Assembly: GCF_006438955.1 (NCBI RefSeq)
Contig: NZ_RCZK01000006.1
Coordinates: 183,193 to 247,192, forward strand
Direction: 5' to 3'
DNA length: 64,000 nucleotides
Source of the DNA: Sphingomonas oligophenolica
Lineage (GTDB): Bacteria; Pseudomonadota; Alphaproteobacteria; Sphingomonadales; Sphingomonadaceae
The translations under genes and the position numbers were made by a program. The notes under the pieces were generated by a model. The model had not been told where the DNA came from, did no database searches, and worked only from the letters and a program-made list of their open reading frames with translations. Below, piece after piece: positions 9,198-16,787 of this stretch (its first letter is position 1; every line of letters begins with the position of its first letter).

Positions 9198-10337
9198 ATG
9201 ACGATCGAACCCTGGTTCATCGTGGCGATGGTATTCAGCCTGGCGGGCTATGGCGTCTATCTCGCGGGATTGCGCCGCCACCTCGTCGAGCCGAGCCGCG
9301 CGTCGTGGCTGATCTGGTCGGTCGCGACCGGGGTCGAGGCGGCGACCTATCTCGCGGTCAATCCCGGGCAATCGCAGGGGCTGATCTTTGCGCTGTCCGC
9401 GATTGCGTGCCTGATCGTGACGTTGTCGATGTGGCGGCGGTCGCGCTGGAACCGCCCGTCGCCAACCGAATCGGTGTGCATGGGCGCGAGTCTCGCCGCG
9501 ATCATCCTGTGGTTGCCGCTCAAGGAAACCTTCTGGGCGCACATGCTCGTCGTCGCCGCGGTCCCGCTCGGGTTCTGGCCGACCTGGGCGAGCGTGTTCG
9601 AGGATCGCGCACGCGAACGTTCGCCCGCCTGGGGGCTGTGGACGCTCGGCGATTGCGCGACGCTGCTCCTCGCAACCCGCACCCACGGCTTCGGGGTCGG
9701 CGAATATGCGTATATCTTCGTCGAACTGCTCTGCCACGCCAGCGTCTGGTTCATGGTCGGGCTCGCGACGATCAACCCGATGCGCTCGTTCGGGCAGCGC
9801 CGCGGCGGCTTGCGCGTGCTCGACACCTATTACGCCGCCAACCCGTTCGCGGTGCGCGAAACCCATCTCGGCAAGGCGGTGTTCGCGGCCGATGGCTTCG
9901 CCGCGCACGAGACGATCGTCCGCTTCTCGGGCCCCCGCATCGCCGCGGCGCGCGTCCCCGGCGGGATCGCGGGGCCGGACGATCGCTTCGTCCAGATCGG
10001 GCGCGACGAATATCTCGGCCCGTCGGGGCGGATCGACGACCTGATCAACCATAGTTGTTCACCCAATGCGGGGCTGCGCTTCACCGATCGCGGGGTCGTG
10101 CTCGTCGCATTGCGCGCCATCGCGGCGGGTGAAGAAGTCGCGTGGGATTATTCGACGACGCTCGCAGGATCGACCTGGGCGATGGCGTGCGCGTGCGGCA
10201 GCTCGGAGTGCCGCGGCACGATCGGCAATTTCGCCGCGCTGCCCGCCGATCGCCGCCGCTGGTACATCGACCGCGGCGTGGTCGCCCCCTACGTCCTCGA
10301 CACCCACGATCACGACGCCCGCGAACGCGCCGCGTAA
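9198..10337 (+). CDS. Membrane protein with C-terminal SET methyltransferase domain
   Basis: 379 residues. Residues 1-195 hold about seven hydrophobic helices, with two related segments (P-S-R-A-S-W-L-I-W near 32-40 and S-P-A-W-G-L-W near 142-148) that resemble PQ-loop-like membrane repeats. Residues 215-345 are a SET domain: G-K-A-V-F-A-A near 225, N-H-S-C-S-P-N at 284-290, G-E-E-V-A-W-D-Y at 311-318. A post-SET C-A-C-G-S-S-E-C (Cys331, 333, 338) would complete a zinc site with Cys287. SET domains transfer methyl from S-adenosylmethionine to lysine. The catalytic domain is predicted to face the cytosol. The fusion is unusual and the target is unknown. Confidence 0.82.
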   Translation: MTIEPWFIVAMVFSLAGYGVYLAGLRRHLVEPSRASWLIWSVATGVEAATYLAVNPGQSQGLIFALSAIACLIVTLSMWRRSRWNRPSPTESVCMGASLAAIILWLPLKETFWAHMLVVAAVPLGFWPTWASVFEDRARERSPAWGLWTLGDCATLLLATRTHGFGVGEYAYIFVELLCHASVWFMVGLATINPMRSFGQRRGGLRVLDTYYAANPFAVRETHLGKAVFAADGFAAHETIVRFSGPRIAAARVPGGIAGPDDRFVQIGRDEYLGPSGRIDDLINHSCSPNAGLRFTDRGVVLVALRAIAAGEEVAWDYSTTLAGSTWAMACACGSSECRGTIGNFAALPADRRRWYIDRGVVAPYVLDTHDHDARERAA

Positions 10338-10363
10338 AACTAGCCCGGCCACGTGAGAATGAG

Positions 10364-10477
10364 GCCCTTCGACAAGCTCAGGTCGAATGGTTCAGGGGCT
10401 GATTGATCTTACCTCATCACCAGTCAGCGAGAAGCAAACTTACAGCATCCCGTTCGTGCTGAGCCTGTCGAAGCACG
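10364..10477. repeat. REP-like hairpin pair (inverted)
   Basis: Inverted GCCCT-type copy (10364-10390, with one stem mismatch) followed by a GTGCT-type copy (10449-10477), with about 58 bases between them. Together with the recA terminator candidate they fill most of the 270-base gap between the SET gene and recA. Confidence 0.8.
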
Positions 10478-10520
10478 ATGATACTCAGGCTCGTCGACCC
10501 GGCTCAAGGTCCCGCCTCGC

Positions 10521-10566
10521 CACAAAAAGCCCGCGGCGCCTCTTGCAGCCGACCGCCTAGGCGCCC
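10521..10566 (-). terminator. Possible recA terminator
   Basis: Read on the minus strand after the recA stop, two GGCGCC arms flank a 19-base loop, followed by GCGGGC and a TTTTTG tract. The six bases between arm and T tract make it imperfect. Confidence 0.4.
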
Positions 10567-10607
10567 GCACCATCCGGGCGGCCCGCTCGATCAACCCCGC
10601 CGTGCGA

Positions 10608-11678
10608 TCAGCCGTCGTCCTCGTCGGGGCCGACCATCATTTCCTCGGCGACCTTGTCGGTGCGGCTGCGGATCGCCTTTTCGAGGCGGTCGGCCATCTC
10701 CGGATTTTCCTTGAGATAGGTCTTCGAATTCTCGCGGCCCTGCCCGATCCGGACGCTGTCATAGCTGAACCACGCCCCCGATTTCTCGACGATCCCGGCC
10801 TTGACGCCAAGGTCGAGAATCTCGCCGATCTTCGAGATTCCCTGGCCGTACATGATGTCGAATTCGACCTGCTTGAACGGTGGTGCGACCTTGTTCTTGA
10901 CGACCTTGACGCGGGTGGCGTTGCCGGTGACGTCGTCGCCCGACTTGATCGCACCCGTGCGGCGGATGTCGAGCCGGACGCTGGCGTAGAATTTAAGCGC
11001 ATTGCCGCCGGTCGTGGTTTCGGGGTTGCCGTACATCACGCCGATCTTCATCCGCAGCTGGTTGATGAAGATCACCATGCAGCGCGAACGGCTGATCGAA
11101 CCGGTCAGCTTGCGCAGGCTCTGCGACATCAGCCGTGCCTGAAGCCCGACGTGGCTGTCGCCCATCTCGCCCTCGATTTCCGCACGCGGCACCAGCGCGG
11201 CGACCGAATCGATCACCAGCACGTCGATCGCGTTCGAGCGGACCAGCGTATCGACGATCTCGAGCGCCTGTTCGCCGGTATCGGGCTGCGACACGATCAG
11301 TTCGTCGATGTCGACGCCCAGCTTCTTGGCATAGACCGGATCGAGCGCGTGTTCGGCGTCGACGAACGCCGCGGTGCCGCCGCCCTTCTGCGCCTCCGCG
11401 ATGACGTGGAGCGCCAGCGTCGTCTTGCCCGACGATTCGGGACCGTAGATTTCGATCACCCGCCCGCGCGGCAACCCGCCGACGCCCAGCGCGATGTCGA
11501 GCCCGAGGCTGCCGGTCGAGATCGTCTCGACCTCCATCGATTGCTTCGAGCCCAGCTTCATCGCCGAGCCCTTGCCGAACGCGCGGTCGATCTGCGCCAG
11601 CGCGGCGTCGAGCGCCTTCTGACGGTCGGTGGTTGCAGTTGCCATACCGGAGTCGATCACTTTCAGATTCGCGGCCAT
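10608..11678 (-). CDS. recA: Recombinase RecA
   Basis: 356-residue cytosolic recombinase and LexA co-protease. Walker A G-P-E-S-S-G-K-T lies at residues 79-86. Also visible are [14 protein letters not shown] and L-V-I-D-S-V-A-A-L stretches, the DNA-binding loop region [10 protein letters not shown], and a highly acidic C-terminus (G-P-D-E-D-D-G). The first ATG gives an 11-residue extension before a second Met at 12; either could be used. A GAAC-N7-GAAC LexA box lies 77-91 bases upstream, so expression is very likely SOS-controlled. ispE lies upstream on the same strand. Confidence 0.98.
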   Translation of the reverse strand: MAANLKVIDSGMATATTDRQKALDAALAQIDRAFGKGSAMKLGSKQSMEVETISTGSLGLDIALGVGGLPRGRVIEIYGPESSGKTTLALHVIAEAQKGGGTAAFVDAEHALDPVYAKKLGVDIDELIVSQPDTGEQALEIVDTLVRSNAIDVLVIDSVAALVPRAEIEGEMGDSHVGLQARLMSQSLRKLTGSISRSRCMVIFINQLRMKIGVMYGNPETTTGGNALKFYASVRLDIRRTGAIKSGDDVTGNATRVKVVKNKVAPPFKQVEFDIMYGQGISKIGEILDLGVKAGIVEKSGAWFSYDSVRIGQGRENSKTYLKENPEMADRLEKAIRSRTDKVAEEMMVGPDEDDG

Positions 11679-11754
11679 CAGATGCCTCCCTCGCTAGAGC
11701 AAGCGCGCGAACGGATCAACGCGTTGACAGCGATGTATCGCATTTGTTCTTCAG

Positions 11755-11769
11755 GAACAAGAGGAGAAC
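11755..11769 (-). promoter_or_regulatory. LexA (SOS) box of recA
   Basis: GAACAAGAGGAGAAC matches the alphaproteobacterial LexA direct repeat GAAC-N7-GAAC (GTTC-N7-GTTC on the recA strand). A further GTTC at 11746-11749 forms an inverted half-site with the first GAAC. It lies 77 bases before the recA ATG. Confidence 0.85.
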
Positions 11770-11803
11770 TTTCGTTGCCGATGAAGGGGTTCGCGCGAAA
11801 AAA

Positions 11804-12640
11804 TCAGGCGAGCGATGTCCCCAGCGTCCACCAGCCCCGCCGCTGTGCCAGCACGGCAGCCGCCTCACGCTCGCCGATGGTGTCGAACAGCGCGAAACAG
11901 GTCGCACCCGAGCCGGACATGCGTGCGAGGGTGACGCCGGGGCTATCGTTCAGCATCGCGCGAACGTCCGCAATGACGGGGGCGAGCGTGGTGGCGGAGG
12001 GTTCGAGGTCGTTGCGGCCGGCTCTCGCGCGATCAAGCAGCGCACCATCGGGAATCGGTCCTCGATCCTTGCCATCCCAGGCGGCGAAGACCGCGGCGGT
12101 GGAGACGGGGACCAGCGGGTTTACCAGCAGCAGCGGGGTACCGGGTGCGCCCATGATCTCGACGAGCGCATCGCCCTTGCCGGTGCCGAGCGTCGTGCGA
12201 CCAAGCAAGCAGGCGGGAACGTCGGCGCCGAGTGCGGCGGCGATGATGTGCAGGCGGGGATCGATCAAGGGAATGGCGTGAAGGCGGGCGAGCGCGCGCA
12301 GCGTTGCGGCAGCGTCGGCCGAACCGCCGCCGACGCCGGAGGCGACCGGCAAATGCTTTTCGAGCGTGATGGCGTGGCCGTCACCGATGCCGAAGCTGTC
12401 CGCGAAGGCGCGGGCCGCCCGCGCGACCAGATTGTCGCCCGTCGCGGTCAGTCCCGCCGCGAAGGGGCCGGTGATGACCAAGCTGCCGGCCTCCGCCTCC
12501 GCCTGCGCCACCGCCACGCGCACCACATCGCCGTCGCGCGCGAACGCAAACAGCGTCTCGATGTCGTGATACCCGTCATCGCGCCGTCGCCGGACGTGAA
12601 GCGCCAGGTTGATTTTCGCGGGCGCGATCTCGCGAATCAT
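11804..12640 (-). CDS. ispE: 4-diphosphocytidyl-2-C-methyl-D-erythritol kinase
   Basis: 278-residue GHMP kinase of the MEP isoprenoid pathway, phosphorylating the 2-hydroxyl of CDP-methylerythritol. The N-terminal A-P-A-K-I-N-L-A-L-H motif, the ATP loop P-V-A-S-G-V-G-G-G-S-A-D-A-A and the C-terminal M-S-G-S-G-A-T-C-F motif are all present. ATG 12640 overlaps the stop of the upstream TPR gene (ATGA), so the pair TPR-ispE is probably coupled. recA lies 125 bases downstream with its own SOS promoter. Confidence 0.95.
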   Translation of the reverse strand: MIREIAPAKINLALHVRRRRDDGYHDIETLFAFARDGDVVRVAVAQAEAEAGSLVITGPFAAGLTATGDNLVARAARAFADSFGIGDGHAITLEKHLPVASGVGGGSADAAATLRALARLHAIPLIDPRLHIIAAALGADVPACLLGRTTLGTGKGDALVEIMGAPGTPLLLVNPLVPVSTAAVFAAWDGKDRGPIPDGALLDRARAGRNDLEPSATTLAPVIADVRAMLNDSPGVTLARMSGSGATCFALFDTIGEREAAAVLAQRRGWWTLGTSLA

Positions 12641-14145
12641 CAACGCGCCGGCAGCCCGCGCACGATCTTGCCCGCGAGCCGCGGCGCGTCGATTGCCGCC
12701 GCGGTCAGCGCCGCCGCGCGCCACGCATAGCGCGCCTCGTACCGGCGTCCGATCGCCCAATAGACATCGCCCAGATGCTCGCCGATCTCGGCATTGGCGG
12801 GGTCGCCGCGCGCGGCGCGCTCGATCAGCGGCAGCGCGCGCGCCTCGTCCCCGCCCAGATAATAGGCCCAGCCGAGCGAATCGACGATCGACAGATCGGC
12901 GGGCTTCAGCGCGTGCGCGCGCTCGAGCAACTTGGTCGCCGCGGCGATGTCGCCGCCACGCTCGGCCATCGCATAGCCCAGGTAATTGAGCGCGAGCGGC
13001 TCGGTCGGCGCCAGCGCCACCGCCTTTTCAAGCGCGGGGCGGGCCGCCGCCCAATCCCCTGCCTCGTCGAGCGCACCGCCATATTGCAGCCACGCCGCCC
13101 AATTGCCCTGCGCGCCCGCATCGAGCACGCGGCGATAATAGCCCGCGCCCTCGGCATAGCGCCGCGACGAGACGAGCTGGTCGCCATAGACTTGGAAATC
13201 GTCGCGTCCCGCATCCGGCGTTTCCACACGCGCCTTCGCCGCCGCGATCGCCTCCGCGTCGCGCCCCCCCTCCGCCAGCACCGCGATCCGCGCGTCCGCG
13301 GCAGCGCGTGCAAATGCGCTGTCGGTAGGGATCGCGGCCAGCGCGGCGAGCGCGCCATCGGTTGCGCCGTCGCGCGCCAGCGCGTTGGCGAGCAGCAACC
13401 GCGCGCGATCGTTCGCCGGGTCCGCGATCAGCGCGGTCCGCGACAGCGCGATCGCCAAGTCGCCCGCACGCGCGCTGGTGAGATCGGCGGCAACGCGCGA
13501 CAGCAACCGCGACACGCCGAAGCCGAGCGTCGGCTTGGCCCCCGCCCCGTCGCGCAACGCGACGATCACCGCATCGTCGCCGATCAGAAGCGCGCGCCCC
13601 GCGTCGCGCCGGCCGGTTCCCAGCAGCACCATCGCCGCCTCGATCCGCACGTCGCCGGGCGCTCCTGCGGCCAGCGTCGCGCGCAACGTCGCTAGTCCGG
13701 TCGCGGTAGCGCCCGCCGCGAGTTGCAGCACCGCGCGTTGTTCGAGCGCGAGCCGGGTCGCGAGCGGATCGCGGGTCGTGCTCGCGGCATCGAGCGCACG
13801 CGTAAAATCACTCCCCCGCGCGAACGCGGTCCAGCCACGCAACGCGGGTGCCAGGATGCCGAGTGTCCCCTTGTCGAGATCGGTGATCGCGGCATCCGCG
13901 GCGGCGGCATCGTCGCGCCGCGCCGCCTCGGCGAGCGGCAGCAGCGCGAGGTCGACCGGGGGTGTCGCGGACCTGCGCAGCGCCGCGGCGGCGCGGTCGG
14001 CGAGCGCGAGATCTCCCGCCGCCAGCGCCGCGCGATACGCGGGCGCGGCGACGACCTCATTGCCCGGCGTGTCGGCGAGCGCGGCGGCATAGTCCGCGGC
14101 CGCGGTCCTCACTTGCCCGTCGGCATCCGCCACCCGCGCACGCAT
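12640..14145 (-). CDS. Tetratricopeptide repeat protein, probably exported
   Basis: At least 501 residues, Ala-rich, with repeated TPR-like helical pairs. The C-terminal third is clearest (L-N-Y-L-G-Y-A-M-A-E-R-G and V-D-S-L-G-W-A-Y-Y-L-G-G). It is likely a periplasmic or outer-membrane-associated scaffold. From ATG 14145 the protein lacks a signal peptide. Reading upstream in frame to about 14232 gives K-R-R-F-L-A-L-L-L-T-S-V-P-A-S-G-A-L-A, a good signal sequence, but no ATG, GTG or TTG precedes it. The true start may be a rare codon, or a base change removed it. Its stop overlaps the ispE ATG. Confidence 0.72.
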   Translation of the reverse strand: MRARVADADGQVRTAAADYAAALADTPGNEVVAAPAYRAALAAGDLALADRAAAALRRSATPPVDLALLPLAEAARRDDAAAADAAITDLDKGTLGILAPALRGWTAFARGSDFTRALDAASTTRDPLATRLALEQRAVLQLAAGATATGLATLRATLAAGAPGDVRIEAAMVLLGTGRRDAGRALLIGDDAVIVALRDGAGAKPTLGFGVSRLLSRVAADLTSARAGDLAIALSRTALIADPANDRARLLLANALARDGATDGALAALAAIPTDSAFARAAADARIAVLAEGGRDAEAIAAAKARVETPDAGRDDFQVYGDQLVSSRRYAEGAGYYRRVLDAGAQGNWAAWLQYGGALDEAGDWAAARPALEKAVALAPTEPLALNYLGYAMAERGGDIAAATKLLERAHALKPADLSIVDSLGWAYYLGGDEARALPLIERAARGDPANAEIGEHLGDVYWAIGRRYEARYAWRAAALTAAAIDAPRLAGKIVRGLPAR

Positions 14146-14233
14146 ATACGCGGCCAGGTCGCCCAGGTCCGCGCCCGCCGCCAGCGCCCCGGACGCGGGA
14201 ACCGATGTAAGCAGGAGTGCTAGGAACCGGCGC

Positions 14234-15889
14234 TTACATGTTGGGATAATTGGGGCCTCCCCCGCCCTCGGGCACCACCCAGTTGATGTTCTGGGTCGGG
14301 TCCTTGATGTCGCAGGTCTTGCAGTGGACGCAGTTCTGCGCGTTGATCACGAAGGTCGGGTTGCCGGTATCCTCGCCGACCACCTCATACACCCCCGCGG
14401 GGCAATAGCGTTGCGCGGGCTCGTCATAGACCGGCAGGTTATAGTCGATCGGGACGCTGGCATCTTTCAGCGTCAGGTGGACCGGCTGGTCCTCCTCGTG
14501 GTTGGTGTTCGACACGAACACCGACGACAGCCGATCGAACGTCAGCACCCCATCGGGCTTGGGATAGACCGGCGGCTTGACCAGATCCTTGCGCCACAGC
14601 GTGGCGTGATCGGGCTTGTGCGTCATCGTGAACGGCATCTTGATCCCGATATGCTCCGCCCACATCGTCACGCCCGCGAGCCCCGATCCCAGGAAATCGC
14701 CGAACTTCTTCACCAGCGGCGCGACGTTGCGGACGACCGACAGTTCCTTTTTCACCCAGCTCGCCTCGAACGCCGCGGGATAGGCGGTCAATTCGTCGTG
14801 CGCGCGGCCCGCCTGGATCGCGTCGAACGCGGCCTCGGCGGCCATCATCCCGCTCTTCATCGCGGTGTGCGTGCCCTTGATCCGCGGCACGTTGAGGAAC
14901 CCCGCGCTGTCACCAATCAGCGCGCCGCCGGGGAACACCAGCTTGGGGATCGCCTGCAGCCCCCCGTCGCTGATCGCCCGCGCGCCATAGCTGACGCGCT
15001 TGCCACCCTTCAGCAGCGCCGCGATCTCGGGGTGGGTCTTCCACTTCTGCATCTCGCTGAACGGCGAGAGATAGGGGTTGGTATAGTTGAGCCACGTCAC
15101 GAACCCGATCGAGACCTGTCCGTTGGCCTGATGATAGATCCATCCGCCGCCATTGGCATCCTCTCCCAGCGGCCAGCCCTGGGTATGGATCACCCGCCCC
15201 GGCACGTGGAGCGCTGGATCGATGTCCCACAACTCCTTGATGCCCAGGCCATAGATCTGCGGGCTGGCGTCCTTCGCCAGGTCGAACGTCCGGATGATCT
15301 CCTTCGACAGGCTTCCCCGGCAACCCTCGCCGAACAGCGTATATTTGGCGTGGATTTCGAGCCCCGGCGTATAGTCGGGCTTGTGCGTGCCGTCGCGCGC
15401 CACCCCCATGTCGCCGGTCGCGACGCCCTTCACGCGGCCATCGTCATCGAACAGGATTTCCGCTGCTGCGAAGCCGGGGAATATCTCGACGCCCAGCGCC
15501 TCGGCCTGTTCGGCAAGCCACCGGCACGTGTTGCCCAGGCTGCCCGTGTAGGTGCCCTTGTTGTGCATGAACGGCGGGGTGAGGAAATCGGGCAGGTCGG
15601 TCTTCTTCGACGCCGACAGCACCCAATGGTGGTTCTCGGTCACCGGCGTCTCGGCGAGCGGGCAGCCCTGTTCCTTCCAGTCGGGGATCAGCTCGTCGAG
15701 GCTGCGCGGATCGACCACCGCGCCCGACAGAATGTGCGCGCCGACCTCCGACCCCTTTTCCAGAATGCACACCGACAGGTCGGCCCCCGCTTCGGTCGCG
15801 CGCTGTTTCAGCCGGATCGCGGCGCTCAGCCCGGCGGGGCCAGCGCCGACGATCACCACGTCATACGGCATCGATTCACGGTCGCTCAT
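14234..15889 (-). CDS. Electron transfer flavoprotein-ubiquinone oxidoreductase
   Basis: 551-residue inner-membrane-associated flavoprotein passing electrons from ETF to ubiquinone. The FAD motif G-A-G-P-A-G-L lies at residues 15-21. A middle block G-E-G-C-R-G-S-L and G-D-S-A-G-F-L-N-V-P is typical of the family. The C-terminal cluster motif has Cys in R-Y-C-P-A-G plus N-C-V-H-C-K-T-C-D, the four ligands for a [4Fe-4S] centre. It would take electrons from the five acyl-CoA dehydrogenases encoded further along the window. ATG 15889 gives the family N-terminus. Confidence 0.96.
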   Translation of the reverse strand: MSDRESMPYDVVIVGAGPAGLSAAIRLKQRATEAGADLSVCILEKGSEVGAHILSGAVVDPRSLDELIPDWKEQGCPLAETPVTENHHWVLSASKKTDLPDFLTPPFMHNKGTYTGSLGNTCRWLAEQAEALGVEIFPGFAAAEILFDDDGRVKGVATGDMGVARDGTHKPDYTPGLEIHAKYTLFGEGCRGSLSKEIIRTFDLAKDASPQIYGLGIKELWDIDPALHVPGRVIHTQGWPLGEDANGGGWIYHQANGQVSIGFVTWLNYTNPYLSPFSEMQKWKTHPEIAALLKGGKRVSYGARAISDGGLQAIPKLVFPGGALIGDSAGFLNVPRIKGTHTAMKSGMMAAEAAFDAIQAGRAHDELTAYPAAFEASWVKKELSVVRNVAPLVKKFGDFLGSGLAGVTMWAEHIGIKMPFTMTHKPDHATLWRKDLVKPPVYPKPDGVLTFDRLSSVFVSNTNHEEDQPVHLTLKDASVPIDYNLPVYDEPAQRYCPAGVYEVVGEDTGNPTFVINAQNCVHCKTCDIKDPTQNINWVVPEGGGGPNYPNM

Positions 15890-16010
15890 GGTCTTCTCCA
15901 GCATCGGCGCGGGCAGCGTGTCGATCACGGCATCGAACGGGCGCGGGCCGGCAACGTCTTGTCTCGCAAAGCCGATCCGACAAGTTGACCGCCACGTCAA
16001 CCGCGCGCCT

Positions 16011-16787
16011 ATGGAAGCGATGGGGGCAGACCAGCATTTCGATTTTCTAGGCCACGCCGCCAGCGCGCTCGATTGGTGGGCGGACGCGGGCGTCGACATG
16101 CTGGTCGACGACGCCCCGCGCGACTGGCTCGCCCCGCCCGAACCCGCCGCCGTTCCCGCCGCGGGCGGACACACCCCGCCTCGCGCCGACGCCTCCGCGA
16201 TCGCGACCGGCGCCCTCCCCGACACCGTCCCCGCAACCCTCCCCGACACCCTCGAGGCGTTCGCCGCCTGGCGCAGCTCCGCCGACGCCCCCGAATCCGC
16301 CTGGCGCGGCCCGTTCCTTGGCCCGACCGGCCCCGCCGACGCGGCGATCATGATCGTCGTCGACTGCCCCGATCCCGACGACGCGCACGGCGGACACTTG
16401 CTCTCGGGATCGGTCGGCAAACTGTTCGACCGGATGCTTGCCGCGATCGGGCTGGCGCGCGACGCGGTGTACCTCGTCCCCGTCTGCGCCAAGCGCCCGA
16501 TCGCGGGGCGGATGCCGCGCGAGGTCGAGGCGCGATTGGGTGACATCGCGCGCCATCACGTCCGCCTCGCGACCCCCAAACGCGTGCTCTGCCTCGGCAA
16601 TGCGGCGAGTCGTGCGATCACCGGGACGGAAATGCCCGCCAGTCGCGGACTTTTACACGGCTTTAACCATAGAGGTGGAAACATCGGGGTGGTCGCCAGC
16701 TTTCACCCGCGCCTGCTGCTCGAAAAGCCGGCGCTGAAGGCGGAGGCCTGGAAGGATCTGCAATTGCTGATGGGGAATTTGACGTGA
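16011..16787 (+). CDS. Uracil-DNA glycosylase family-like protein, active-site motifs altered
   Basis: 258 residues. The C-terminal half follows the family 4/5 UDG plan: a G-x-V-G-K-L-F-D-R-M-L-A-A-I-G-L block, Y-L-V-P-V-C-A-K-R-P, and the late S-F-H-P-R-L-L-L motif. But the catalytic G-E-A-P-G motif reads V-D-C-P-D, and the Cys ligands of the family Fe-S cluster are missing. The N-terminal 80 residues are Pro/Ala-rich and probably disordered. Glycosylase activity is therefore doubtful. ATG at 16011 or 16020. It is divergent from ETF-QO, and its stop overlaps the GTG of the next gene. Confidence 0.7.
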   Translation: MEAMGADQHFDFLGHAASALDWWADAGVDMLVDDAPRDWLAPPEPAAVPAAGGHTPPRADASAIATGALPDTVPATLPDTLEAFAAWRSSADAPESAWRGPFLGPTGPADAAIMIVVDCPDPDDAHGGHLLSGSVGKLFDRMLAAIGLARDAVYLVPVCAKRPIAGRMPREVEARLGDIARHHVRLATPKRVLCLGNAASRAITGTEMPASRGLLHGFNHRGGNIGVVASFHPRLLLEKPALKAEAWKDLQLLMGNLT

